DNA of 64,000 nucleotides from Paenibacillus sp. yr247 (GCF_900103825.1 NZ_FNIF01000021.1:1-64000); one strand, 5' to 3'; positions 44,319 to 53,433 are shown, counted from the stretch's first letter. Notes: generated by a model not told the origin, from the letters alone. Numbers and translations: made by a program.

Positions 44319-44600
44319 ACAATTTGTTGTTTTCACCAAGGAACGTATACGCATCAAATTAAAGAGATATTAACAAGGCAACTGAATGATGAAGAACATA
44401 GGAAACTTCAAAACCTGAAACTTAGTGAGCAACAGAAAATTGAATTAAGAACAGCAATTATTTCCCAGTCGAAAAGGGAAATACCAGCTTATGTACATGA
44501 ATTTAAAGATTTTGAGAAAACTGAATTTAAAAAAGCTAATTGCCGCAAAGTTTGTAGGTCCGTAGACGAATGTAGTGACCATAATCATGATACATTATAA
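44319..44600 (+). pseudogene. Gene fragment lacking a start
   Basis: An open frame without a start codon reads THQIKEILTRQLNDEEHRKL, then KLSEQQKIELRTAIISQSKR, and ends CRSVDECSDHNHDTL. The coherent amphipathic pattern suggests it was coding. No family is recognised. The 5' part is missing. Confidence 0.4.
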
Positions 44601-44604
44601 GAAC

Positions 44605-44643
44605 TAGGAAAGGTAGCCAAATCAGATTCGGGTACCTTTTCTA
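44605..44643 (+). terminator. Hairpin after the 44.3 kb fragment
   Basis: AGGAAAGGTA and TACCTTTTCT pair around a 17-base loop, ending in a T-run. Confidence 0.55.
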
Positions 44644-44670
44644 AACTAGCTGGTTGAAAACTACAAAAAT

Positions 44671-44750
44671 CAACGGAAAACAATTGTGCAGAAGTTGCCT
44701 TGTAGCGGCTCCTTTTTCGTTTGTTGAAATAACGGGCAGCTTAACGCAAT
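44671..44750 (+). repeat. Dispersed repeat, full copy (R16)
   Basis: Left arm CAACGGAAAACAATTGTGCA, imperfect hairpin GAAGTTGC...GCGGCTCC with TTTTT, right arm GAAATAACGGGCAGCTTAA. Confidence 0.7.
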
Positions 44751-44852
44751 AACTTTGACTTTCACTCGAAGAAGAAAAAAGTCTTCAATCCCGTGCTTAA
44801 ACACTATACTATGGAAGCTTCGAAGGAATAAATAATAAGTGATGGTTAAAAA

Positions 44853-45588
44853 ATGAAAGAACAGGCACTTGAATTGGCGACCTTTGCGGACAAGGTTGTT
44901 CGCATTAACATCAGCAGACTTTGCCGCTGAACAGATTATTTGTGAAGCAATTGCTACTATTTACACTAACCATGGTATTCTCTCGGAAGAATCCACTGAT
45001 GGAGTCTGGACTAAAGATATCTTCGAAGGTCCTCTTTGGATTATTGATCCGTTGGACGGTACAGTAAACTATGTACGTTGTCTTCCTCATTTTGCTATCT
45101 CTATGGCTATTGCAGTAGATGGCGTTGTTTGGGTAGGAAATGTGCATGCTCCAGATTTAGGTGTTACATATGTAGGTGTTCGAGGAGGGGGAGCTCGTTG
45201 TAATAATGAACAGATTCATGTTCATCGTTTCGAAACCTTATCGGAAGCGGTAATCGGTACTGGATTCTCCCACGATAAAGAAAAAGTGCACCCAGCACTT
45301 GCAAGAGTGAATCTTTTAACCACCCACTGCAGAGACCTCCGCCGTTTGGTTGCTCCGACAATAGATATGTGTTATGTAGCATCCGGTCGTCTGGACGCCC
45401 ATACAGAGAGTTTAGCACCGTGGGATGTAGCAGCTTCAGGTCTCATCGCTCGTGAAGCTGGAGCAATTACAGGCCACGTTGGATCAGTCCCTGCGAATAT
45501 TCCACTTGAATTATGCGGAGAAGAAATAGTTTGTGCTAATCCTGGTATATTCGATGAACTTCTCTCTTTACTACGTTCAAGAAATTGA
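44853..45588 (+). pseudogene. Inositol-monophosphatase-family protein with N-terminal deletion/frameshift
   Basis: ATG at 44,853 opens MKEQALELATFADKVVRI but soon stops. The rest of the protein follows in another frame from SADFAAEQIICEAIA through IDPLDGTVNYVRCLPHFAIS (the metal-binding DPLDGT) to APWDVAASGLIAREAGA. About 25 residues of the N-terminal domain are lost at the junction near 44,905. The family comprises Mg-dependent phosphatases of inositol phosphate, histidinol phosphate or related substrates. Confidence 0.85.
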
Positions 45589-45600
45589 TTGCTGCTGACA

Positions 45601-45687
45601 GCTAGTGGATATTTAGTTAAGTTTCTTCATTTTATGGTAGGAAAGGGGCTACCTTAGATAAAGTAACGGGCAGCATAGTTCAATTGG
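45601..45687 (+). repeat. Dispersed repeat, hairpin plus right arm (R17)
   Basis: GGTAGGAAAGGGGCTACC hairpin, then an almost perfect right arm AAGTAACGGGCAGCATAGTT followed by CAATTGG. The left arm is hardly recognisable. Confidence 0.7.
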
Positions 45688-45820
45688 TAGAAGGAAAATA
45701 TTTTAAAGCGTGGAGCGCCGAAATAAAGTGGCATTGGTTTCTTTAAAGAATTAGGAGACTTCTGAAATGGTCACAGAATAACCTAAGTTTTCTAGACTTC
45801 GAAGTGCGCACTTTACATGT

Positions 45821-46130
45821 TTATGTAAAGTTTGTGTCGCGGCAAAACGCACAAAAGTTCCATTTTACCATTTCAGGATCGTTATGTGAAAAGAACAGGC
45901 TCTGTTTCGTATCTATCGTAGTATTCGACTCCAAATCCTCTTGGCTTAATTCAAAATCAAAAATATTGAAGTTTTCGATAATCCTCTCTTTACGGACAGA
46001 CTTTGGAATCAAAACGACTTCTCTTTGTGTCAAACAACGTAAAACCACCCGAGCAACGGATTTATTATACTTTTCAGCTAGGGATACCAATACCTCATTC
46101 TGGAACAAGTTATTCTGCGCAAATGCGACT
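45821..46130 (-). pseudogene. Aldo/keto reductase C-terminal fragment
   Basis: The minus strand reads FAQNNLFQNEVLVSLAEKYN, VLIPKSVRKERIIENFNIFD and TKQSLFFSHNDPEMVKWN, the C-terminal third of an AKR of the 2,5-diketo-gluconate-reductase group. The frame opens directly after a stop at 46,131, and the catalytic N-terminal two thirds is missing. Confidence 0.85.
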
Positions 46131-46385
46131 TAAATAGATTGCCTGAACCTATGATCAAGATAAAAGATTGTATACAAGCTTATATTGTGAAGTATTTAAT
46201 TCCTCAATTTAACTAACAGATATTAAGAGTCAAGTGTGCGCTGCCGACATGGATTGGAAGCCGCGTTGCGATTGGGCAGGATAAAATATCTGGGAGAATT
46301 TAGACAGATTAATAGCATAAGTCCAAGCCAATATATTAACCAATTCATACACTATTACTATCTTATGATTAGGAGGGTGATAGGG

Positions 46386-46760
46386 ATGGGAATAATATTT
46401 AATCGAAATGTTAGAGTTACTTTTTTCTCGGGTTTTAACTTTACTGGAAGAAGTCTAACATTTAGACGAGGCGTGGCAGTTTCAAATCTGGGATTATTCG
46501 GTTTTAACAACATCATCTCCAGTTTCCGGCTAAGAAATGTTGTAATTCCTAGTCAAGTTACGTTAGTACTGTTTTCAGGGCGCAACTTTACAGGGAATTT
46601 TCGAATTTTCCGTGGCAGCCAGAACATTCGAGACTTACGAGCTTTCAACTTTAACAATGTAACCTCATCGTTTATTATGGTTGGATTCCGGATATCAACT
46701 TCTCAGATTCGTACCATTCAACGCACAGGCAGAATGCCAAGCGACATATCCAAATTATAG
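46386..46760 (+). CDS. Beta/gamma-crystallin-like protein
   Basis: The product has 124 residues. Two Greek-key repeats each begin V.(F/L)FSG.NFTG and end NNIISSF and NNVTSSF, matching the calcium-binding N/D-N/D-x-x-S/T-S motif of microbial beta/gamma-crystallins. No signal peptide is visible. The ATG at 46,386 has AGGAGGGTGATAGGG upstream. It is monocistronic with its own terminator. The likely role is a calcium-stabilised structural or stress protein; the family is found in spore and cyst coats of other organisms, so a spore-coat role is only a guess. Confidence 0.75.
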   Translation: MGIIFNRNVRVTFFSGFNFTGRSLTFRRGVAVSNLGLFGFNNIISSFRLRNVVIPSQVTLVLFSGRNFTGNFRIFRGSQNIRDLRAFNFNNVTSSFIMVGFRISTSQIRTIQRTGRMPSDISKL

Positions 46761-46767
46761 GCTAAAG

Positions 46768-46791
46768 GGACGCTGAAAAGCGTCCTTTTTT
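46768..46791 (+). terminator. Terminator of the crystallin-like gene
   Basis: GGACGCTgaaaAGCGTCC followed by six T, eight bases after the stop. Confidence 0.9.
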
Positions 46792-46926
46792 CTTGAAATT
46801 TTTCTTGAATGAAGGGAAGGATTGAGGCCTGTAGAACTTAATTGAATACATAGGAGCTGTTATTTTACGGTGATGTAAATACGATGGAAGGTAAGTGTGT
46901 TGAAATATATGTTCCCCCTAGGGAGG

Positions 46927-46978
46927 TTGACACGACACCAAATGGTGACATATAATTAAATCGTCACTAAATGGTGTC
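46927..46978 (+). promoter_or_regulatory. Promoter with paired ArsR-type operators
   Basis: TTGACA and TATAAT are 18 bases apart. GACACCAAATGGTGAC (46,934-46,949) lies in the spacer and a near-inverse copy GTCACTAAATGGTGTC (46,963-46,978) lies just downstream. This is a typical autorepressed ArsR arrangement in front of the broken arsR-like gene. Confidence 0.8.
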
Positions 46979-47034
46979 CAATTAGGAGGGGATTAACGGC
47001 TGTCCCCTTGTAATAATATTTAGGAGATGGTGTA

Positions 47035-47329
47035 GTGAGCGAGAACAACCAGTTGCGGGATGCGTTTGACCGATTGCAGATCCAACTAGGCGCCGACTGA
47101 TTCGTCTGTTAGCAGAGGCAGAGGAGATACCGCTTCATAAGTTAACGGCACAGTTTCAAATGGGCCGTACAGCCGGACTGGTACTTGAACGAAAAGTCAG
47201 CAGAGAAACGCGATTTAGGCTAAACGCCTATCCACTCAGGGAAATTCAAGATTGGGTGGTTTTCTACAGCAAGTTCTGGAGTACGAATATGTTGCGCTTG
47301 AACCAACTATTAGAGGAGGAAGAAGAATG
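47035..47329 (+). pseudogene. ArsR-family regulator with frameshift and missing recognition helix
   Basis: GTG with TAGGAGATG upstream encodes SENNQLRDAFDRL, where one base is lost. The true sense resumes as ADPTRRRLIRLLAEAEE. Then the HTH recognition helix is deleted: MGRTA is joined straight to GLVLERKVSRETRF. The C-terminus to EEEEE is intact and its stop overlaps the next ATG. DNA binding is certainly lost. Confidence 0.88.
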
Positions 47330-47722
47330 AGTTTAACATTATCCTTGGATTTTCAGTTCACGGCATCGATCGAGATTGTTTGGTCCGCTTTAACCGATTC
47401 AAACATGCTTGCCAAGTAGGTTATGGAAAATGATTTTAAGCCCGTCGTAGGACATCGTTTTCAGTTTCGCACTCAGCCGACCGAATGGTGGAATGGAATT
47501 ATTGAAGGCGAAGTGCTTATCGTGGACGCACCAAACCGGTTGTCCTATACTTTTGCCAGCGGAGAGAAGCACACGGTCACCTGGACGCTGCAGGTTTTAG
47601 GGAACGGAAAGGTTAACCTTCATCTCGAACAAACCGGATTCTCAAATGCTCAAGGACTCGAAGGTGCTAAGTATGGCTGGACTACTTGGTGCGGCGAGCT
47701 TGAAAAGGTGTTGGAACAATAA
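47327..47722 (+). pseudogene. SRPBCC (AHSA1-like) gene with in-frame amber stop
   Basis: The ATG overlaps the arsR-like stop (ATGA). The protein MSLTLSLDFQFTASIEIVWS is interrupted by TAG at codon 31 (47,417-47,419) between LAK and VMENDFKP, where relatives have Trp. So TGG to TAG is the likely change. The remaining 100 codons are open. ArsR-SRPBCC pairs are common in Bacillota. Translation might restart at the ATG at 47,423, but the product would lack the first strand and helix. Confidence 0.85.
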
Positions 47723-47760
47723 CCGCATTGGGTACTAAACATCTCATTCCCAATGCTAAA

Positions 47761-47840
47761 TTAATGGGTACGATAGTTGAACCCTGCTTGACCCGAATCA
47801 ACATAAACCGGCTGCTTGTTGTAGCAGCCGGTTTATGTCT
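47761..47840 (+). repeat. Dispersed repeat with perfect 15-bp hairpin (R18)
   Basis: The left-arm end GGGTACGATAGTTGAACC is followed by ACATAAACCGGCTGC (47,801) and its exact complement (47,824), with an 8-base loop. No right arm is recognised. Confidence 0.75.
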
Positions 47841-48122
47841 ACTTCGGACACTGACAAGTTCTTGTCGTTCGGTCAATTTCGCACTAAGTACGTATGAATA
47901 AAGCTAGTATGTGATCGCCTTGGAAAGCATGAGGGGGTAGCCATCTCTAATCATCAAATTGTAATTTACGGACACGCCCTGAATATTCGAGAAAAGCTAT
48001 CACATCACCTCCCTGGTTAGAACAATAACAGGTGCAAGTTCGGGCTGTCCGACTTTCTATGCACGATGAATGGTACAATGTGAATATAAGTAAAAATTAA
48101 CACTATCGAAAGGATGTCAAGC

Positions 48123-50378
48123 ATGAGCGAATCTAATCAGGAGTATATCGTAATCTCGGGTGCGAGGGAAAACAATCTCAAGAACGTATCCTTGCGCATT
48201 CCCAAGCGGAAGATCACGATCTTCACCGGGGTATCCGGATCCGGCAAGTCATCGATCGTCTTCGATACGATCGCCGCAGAATCCACGCGATTGCTGAATG
48301 AGAATTTCAGCTTGTTCGTGCGCAATTTCCTGCCCCGCTATCCACAGCCGGATACGGACGCGATCGAGAACCTGAGCATGGCTGTTATTGTGGATCAGAA
48401 GCGGCTGGGCGGCGGTTCCCATTCCACGATGGGCACGATTACCGATATCTCTCCCATTCTCCGTCTTCTCTTCTCCCGAGTGGGTCAGCCCTATGTTGGA
48501 CAAGCAAACATGTTCTCGTTTAACGATCCGCAAGGCATGTGTCCCGAGTGCAACGGGATCGGTCGCAGGCTGGGCGTCAACATGAGCAAGGCGCTAGACA
48601 AGTCAAAGTCGTTGAATGAAGGGGCAATTATGCTGCCGGACTATAAGGTGAACAGCTGGGATTGGAACATGATCCTGGAGACGGGGTTCTTCGATCCCGA
48701 CAAGAAGCTGAGCGATTATTCGTATGAGGAGCTGGAGCAACTGCTGTACAGCAAGGCGAGAAAAGTGGAGATGCAGTTCGCCGGGAAGGCAATGAATATT
48801 ACAGTGGAAGGCATCATCGAGAAGTTCACCAACAAGTACATCAAGCAGGATGTGAAGACGAAGTCCGAGCGCACACAACAAGCTGTTGCGCCGTACATCT
48901 CCGAGGGTCCCTGCTCCAGCTGCCGCGGCGCGAGACTCAGTCAGGCCGCGCTCAGCTGCAGGATCAATGGACTCAACATTGCGGAGCTGTCCTCCATGGA
49001 GGTCGGACAGCTCATCCGTGTCATTCGGGAGATTAACGATCCTATCGCCGCTCCGGTCGTCAAGTCGCTGACGGAGCGGTTACAGCATTTGGTGGATATC
49101 GGACTTGACTACTTGATGCTGGACCGTGAGACTGATACATTGTCCGGCGGCGAGTCGCAGCGCGTCAAGATGGTGAAGCACCTGAGCGGCAGTTTGGTGG
49201 ATGTCACTTACATCTTCGATGAGCCCAGCGTTGGCTTGCACCCCCGTGATGTACACCGGTTAAATGGATTGCTTCAGAAGCTGCGCGACAAAGGCAATAC
49301 CGTGATTGTCGTCGAGCATGATCCCGATGTGATCAAGTTGGCGGATCATATCGTCGACGTCGGGCCTCACGCCGGCAGTCGCGGCGGTACCATCGTGTAT
49401 GAAGGAAGCTTCCAAGGCCTGCTGGAGGCAGGTACACTGACAGGCACCCATATGAAGCGGCCGCTCCAGCTGAAGCACGATTGCAGGCAGCAATCCGGCC
49501 AGCTGTCCATTAAGGATGCCCTACTTCACAACCTGCGGAACGTGAGTGTAGATATTCCAACCGGAGTGCTGACAGTAGTTACGGGTGTCGCCGGCTCAGG
49601 CAAGAGTACGCTGATTAACGAAGTATTCCTCAGCCAACATCCGGATGCGATCGTCATCGACCAATCGGCGGTAGGAGTGTCAACACGCTCGAATCCCGCG
49701 ACCTACACGGGCATTATGGATGATGTGCGCAAGGCGTTTGCTTCCGCGAACAAGGTCAACCAAGGCTTGTTCAGCTTTAACTCCAAGGGGGCTTGCGAGA
49801 ACTGCCAAGGGCTTGGTGTTGTGTATACAGACCTTGCATTCCTCGACAGCGTGAAGCTGCCATGCGAAGTATGCGGAGGTAGACGGTTCAAGGAAGAGGT
49901 GCTCACGTACAAGCTGAACGGCAAGTCAATTGCAGAAGTGCTGGAGATGACTGTGGAGCAGGCATTGGATTTTTTTCAGCTAAAAGAGGTTGTGCGCAAG
50001 CTCCAGGCGATGAGTGATGTGGGGCTGAACTATATTACACTCGGCCAGCCGCTCAGCACGCTCTCGGGCGGGGAATGCCAGCGCATCAAGCTGGCAAGCG
50101 AGCTGCATAAGAAGGGCAGCATTTACGTGATGGACGAGCCGACGACCGGCCTACATATGTCAGATATCGGTCACCTTCTGGGGATCATGAACCGCCTCGT
50201 GGATGCCGGCAATACGGTGATAGTCATCGAGCACAACCTCGATGTGATCAGCCAAGCGGATTGGATCATCGATATGGGACCGGATGGAGGCAGTAAGGGC
50301 GGCCAGGTGGTGTTCGAGGGCACACCTCCGCAGATCATCCATGCAGAGCAGTCGATCACGGGGAGATACTTGATGTAA
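48123..50378 (+). CDS. UvrA-like ATPase lacking the UvrB-binding domain (UvrA2/drug-resistance type)
   Basis: The product has 751 residues, about 190 shorter than housekeeping UvrA. It has two ABC ATPase modules: Walker A GVSGSGKSS (about 38) with LSGGESQR, and GVAGSGKST with LSGGECQR. Zinc-site pairs are CPECNGIG, CSSCRGAR, CENCQGLG and CEVCGGRR. The segment between the first Walker A and the first zinc site is compact, consistent with loss of the UvrB-binding region. Such paralogues confer tolerance to DNA-binding drugs. The ATG at 48,123 follows GAAAGGA. GC-rich. Confidence 0.88.
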   Translation: MSESNQEYIVISGARENNLKNVSLRIPKRKITIFTGVSGSGKSSIVFDTIAAESTRLLNENFSLFVRNFLPRYPQPDTDAIENLSMAVIVDQKRLGGGSHSTMGTITDISPILRLLFSRVGQPYVGQANMFSFNDPQGMCPECNGIGRRLGVNMSKALDKSKSLNEGAIMLPDYKVNSWDWNMILETGFFDPDKKLSDYSYEELEQLLYSKARKVEMQFAGKAMNITVEGIIEKFTNKYIKQDVKTKSERTQQAVAPYISEGPCSSCRGARLSQAALSCRINGLNIAELSSMEVGQLIRVIREINDPIAAPVVKSLTERLQHLVDIGLDYLMLDRETDTLSGGESQRVKMVKHLSGSLVDVTYIFDEPSVGLHPRDVHRLNGLLQKLRDKGNTVIVVEHDPDVIKLADHIVDVGPHAGSRGGTIVYEGSFQGLLEAGTLTGTHMKRPLQLKHDCRQQSGQLSIKDALLHNLRNVSVDIPTGVLTVVTGVAGSGKSTLINEVFLSQHPDAIVIDQSAVGVSTRSNPATYTGIMDDVRKAFASANKVNQGLFSFNSKGACENCQGLGVVYTDLAFLDSVKLPCEVCGGRRFKEEVLTYKLNGKSIAEVLEMTVEQALDFFQLKEVVRKLQAMSDVGLNYITLGQPLSTLSGGECQRIKLASELHKKGSIYVMDEPTTGLHMSDIGHLLGIMNRLVDAGNTVIVIEHNLDVISQADWIIDMGPDGGSKGGQVVFEGTPPQIIHAEQSITGRYLM

Positions 50379-50424
50379 TCATCAAATCCACTTTAGTAAT
50401 TATAGGATTCGTAATTTCTTAGCA

Positions 50425-50512
50425 TGACAAGGAGAACTTATGTATGCTCAACCAGGGCTGCCATCAGAATCGGCAGCCTTTCGCTTAAGTAACGGGCAGC
50501 ATAGTATGGTTG
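50425..50512 (+). repeat. Dispersed repeat, hairpin plus right arm (R19)
   Basis: AGGGCTGCC...CGGCAGCCT hairpin, right arm TTAAGTAACGGGCAGCATAG followed by TATGGTTGAA. The left arm is weak (GACAAGGAGAACTTATG). Confidence 0.7.
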
Positions 50513-50554
50513 AAACAGTTAATTTCTGGCATCGGCGACTTATTAACAGCGTTT

Positions 50555-50938
50555 GATGGAGGAGAAGAATATGTGTTTTATAATTTTTTGGACCTCCTGT
50601 GATTAACCGAATTGGGTTCTCAACGAATATTACTCCCGATATGGTACGTCAAGCGGCTGGAGAAAAAGGTCGATCTAATCATTACGCATCATGATGCTTG
50701 GGATTTCGTATTCGGGATGAAGAAAGAATGTCACAATCCAATGAAGCAATTTAAAATCAGTCATTATTTCGTTCAGAAAATGATCTTGTCAATTGACGAT
50801 GATAAGAACCTTATCCCATTCCCGACAGAGATTCGGAGAAGTGCAGAAGGCGTGGGCACGAGAAAAAATCGCTACTTTTGTCTAGAGATTTGTCTCATTT
50901 ACACTCTGTATGAACTGCTCAGCAGTAAAAAACATTAG
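50555..50938 (+). pseudogene. NIF3-like dinuclear-metal protein, fragment with frameshifts
   Basis: VINRIGFSTNITPDMVRQAA (one frame), VDLIITHHDAWDFVFGMKKE (another) and ISHYFV follow the N-terminal part of NIF3/YbgI-like proteins, where THHD supplies metal ligands. One extra base in the A-run at about 50,660 shifts the frame, and after ISHYF the family sequence is lost. Confidence 0.7.
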
Positions 50939-51044
50939 GAATATTTGCATTATAATGAAAAGAAAGCTCTTTTAAGCAAACTTTATTCTCGTCCAGCGAT
51001 AGACAAGACTAGTGAGTTAAAATGACATTATGATATGACAAAGA

Positions 51045-51155
51045 GTAGAATGAATCCCAAGGTTGATGAATATTCAAGTAAGCCAAAAAGTGACAGAAAG
51101 AATTGGAGAAATTGAGAATGATCATTCTTGACTGTCAGCTGATCGAAAAATTGAA
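51045..51155 (+). pseudogene. Decayed tandem duplicate of the YdeI-like gene's 5' end
   Basis: About 110 bases closely match the first 110 bases of the next gene (AATGAATCC.AAGGTTGATG, then TCATTCTTGACTGT.AGCTGA.CGAA). The copy has acquired stops and indels. Confidence 0.8.
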
Positions 51156-51170
51156 GAGGAGTGTTCCTTG

Positions 51171-51764
51171 ATGACAAATAGTAGTATGAATCCTAAGGTT
51201 GATGTATTTTTAAGTAAGGCTAAAAAGTGGAAGGAAGAATATGAGAAGTTGAGAAATATCATTCTTGACTGTGAGCTGACCGAAGAATTTAAGTGGATGC
51301 ATCCTTGTTACACCTTTCAGAATAAAAACATAGTTTTAATACACGGATTTAAAGAATACTGTGCGCTTCTGTTTCACAAAGGTGCCTTGTTACAAGATGC
51401 CCATGGTATTCTAATCCAACAAACGGAGAATGTACAGGCGGCGCGCCAGATTCGGTTCACCAATGTTCAAGAAATAGTTGCAATGGAATCCATCTTGAAA
51501 GCCTATATTTATGAAGCCATTGAAGTTGAAAAAGCCGGTTTGGAAGTGAATTTTAAAAAGAATACAGAATTCAAAATTCCTGAAGAATTTCAAAATAAAT
51601 GCGATGAAATCCCTGCTTTGAAAACAGCTTTTGAAGCATTGACGCCGGGACGGCAAAGAGCATACATTCTTTATTTTTCTGAACCCAAACAATCCAAAAC
51701 TCGAGAGTCAAGGGTTGAAAAATGTATGCAGCAAATTCTCAATGGAAAGGGATTAAATGATTAA
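51171..51764 (+). CDS. YdeI/OmdA-family protein (DUF1801-like plus C-terminal OmdA)
   Basis: The product has 197 residues. The DUF1801-like N-terminal half includes FKWMHPCYTFQNKNIVLIHG and ALLFHKGALLQD. The C-terminal half IPEEFQNKCDEIPALKTAFE, then LTPGRQRAYILYFSEPKQSK is the bacteriocin-protection (OmdA/YdeI) pattern. Its cytoplasmic role is unclear; relatives affect resistance to cationic peptides. AGAGGAG precedes the ATG. A broken copy of its 5' end lies directly upstream. Confidence 0.88.
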   Translation: MTNSSMNPKVDVFLSKAKKWKEEYEKLRNIILDCELTEEFKWMHPCYTFQNKNIVLIHGFKEYCALLFHKGALLQDAHGILIQQTENVQAARQIRFTNVQEIVAMESILKAYIYEAIEVEKAGLEVNFKKNTEFKIPEEFQNKCDEIPALKTAFEALTPGRQRAYILYFSEPKQSKTRESRVEKCMQQILNGKGLND

Positions 51765-51837
51765 TATATTCGATGAGAAAATAAATGAATCAAACTTTAA
51801 GATATTACCTCACTTTGCGTTCATTCGAAAGATTACT

Positions 51838-51866
51838 GAGCAAACGGGAAACGATAGCTCCATAAT
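51838..51866 (+). repeat. Dispersed repeat, left arm (R20a)
   Basis: GAGCAAACGGGAAACGATAG followed by CTCCATAA. Its probable right arm is 115 bases further on. Confidence 0.65.
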
Positions 51867-51980
51867 ATTGAACTAATGTAACATTTAGAAAAGCTAAAGA
51901 ATATGAAAAATTTTAAAACACTAATTAAGGATTACAAAATTTAACTCCTAAGCCACCAATAAAATTTTGATTGAAGGCCT

Positions 51981-52012
51981 TTGTTCACCAAACGGGTAGT
52001 ATAGTTTAAAAA
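51981..52012 (+). repeat. Dispersed repeat, right arm (R20b)
   Basis: TTGTTCACCAAACGGGTAGT followed by ATAGTTTAAAAA. It is paired with the left arm at 51,838 across an AT-rich insert without a hairpin. Confidence 0.6.
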
Positions 52013-52110
52013 CCTATCTTGTTTTTTAACCAAAATATGTTTTATTCAGCTTGAATTAGTGGTAAAATTTGTATGGATTTTCAACTAATTCTCTGAGGGA
52101 GGATTTATTA

Positions 52111-52977
52111 ATGGACTCATTCATTTCTTTACCGGACGGAAGGAAAATTGGTTTTGCACAATATGGCAATCCAGTGGGATTTCCCCTTTTTTTCTTTCAC
52201 GGCACCCCTTCTTCTAGAATCAATTCTACCGTAAAAACATTACATACTTTGATCAGTCATCCGAATACCCCACAATTTCGAGTAATAGCACTGGAGCGAC
52301 CCGGTTATGGAATATCCGACCCACAACCTGATCGGACACTTAACGACTGGGTTCAAGACACCCTGATTACCGCGGACCTGCTTGGAATTGAGAAGTTTGC
52401 GATAATGGGTGTATCCGGGGGAGGACCTTATGCCATTGCCGTAAGTCATGGAGCACCGGAACGTGTTACCCGAACTGCGATCCTATCCGGAATTGGACCT
52501 TTAGATGTTCCTGAATTACGATCCTCGGTATCCGCTGCAGAAGATATGATGCTGAAAGCCGCCGAACATGCACCAGAAAAGCTAGTTGCCTGGATCAACC
52601 GGGTAAAGGACGATCCGGCTGCTTTCGTGAACCAAATCTATTCACTTTTATCGGAAGAGCAGAAGAATCAACTCCCGAGGGATATTTTGGAAATATACAT
52701 AGAGTCGTTGCGAGAAGGATGCCGTCAACCAGACGGGCTCATTTCCGACTATTTAATTTTCGGCAGATCGTGGAATATGGAATTTTCTAGGATCCGGATA
52801 CCGATCCGGTTCTGGCATAGCGATTCTGATGAGGATGTGGCAATCCGTAATGCTGAATATTTATCTAGTGTCATACCTGGGGCGGAACTCATTCGCTTGA
52901 ATGGTCTTAACCACTACGCTTCAGCGATTACACCATTGCGAGAGGTTATTTTATATATGTCTGAGGGTACTAATTGA
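52111..52977 (+). CDS. Alpha/beta hydrolase
   Basis: The product has 288 residues. FFHGTPSSR carries the oxyanion His-Gly, GVSGGGPYA is the nucleophile elbow (Ser near 106), SDSDEDV contains the acid residue and LNHYAS the catalytic His. These are complete for an esterase or lipase-like enzyme of unknown substrate. I chose the ATG at 52,111 because GGGAGGATTTATT precedes it. It is monocistronic and flanked by remnants. Confidence 0.9.
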   Translation: MDSFISLPDGRKIGFAQYGNPVGFPLFFFHGTPSSRINSTVKTLHTLISHPNTPQFRVIALERPGYGISDPQPDRTLNDWVQDTLITADLLGIEKFAIMGVSGGGPYAIAVSHGAPERVTRTAILSGIGPLDVPELRSSVSAAEDMMLKAAEHAPEKLVAWINRVKDDPAAFVNQIYSLLSEEQKNQLPRDILEIYIESLREGCRQPDGLISDYLIFGRSWNMEFSRIRIPIRFWHSDSDEDVAIRNAEYLSSVIPGAELIRLNGLNHYASAITPLREVILYMSEGTN

Positions 52978-53042
52978 ATTCATTGTAACCATGCGAGAGA
53001 AGAAAAAGGTTATCCTCTAGACTCCTCCATTACGCAATAACA

Positions 53043-53393
53043 GGAAAGTGTTATGAAATTGCAGAGTATTTAATTTGTAATAAAATAAAGTATAAATTTA
53101 TTAAATAGCGAAGGACAGACTGTTCTTCACCTAATACCTATCCATCCAAATTACAAGATTGCCGAGCTAGCCCTTAAAAACAATGGTGACATTAATATCA
53201 GAGACAAATTTACAACAATGCATTTTGAAGTGCTGTATTTAATTGCAAAGGCAAGCATTATGAAATCGTAGAATTATATAAACGATACAATCCTGAATAT
53301 TTTACCAAGAACAATGCTGGAAGATCACCACTTGATTTTGCAAAACAAATAAACGACGATAGATTAATTAGGTTAATTGAAAAAGGAATTTAG
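53043..53393 (+). pseudogene. Ankyrin-repeat protein remnant with frameshifts
   Basis: Ankyrin-type pieces appear in three frames: GKCYEIAEYLICNKIKYKF; then SEGQTVLHLIPIHPNYKIAE and LALKNNGDINIRDKFTTMHF; then HYEIVELYKRYNPEYF and NNAGRSPLDFAKQINDDRLI to the stop at 53,391. At least two frameshifts (about 53,104 and 53,250). Confidence 0.75.
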
Positions 53394-53433
53394 TTTGTCA
53401 CTACTTAAGGAATTACATCTAATTATTTGCGTC

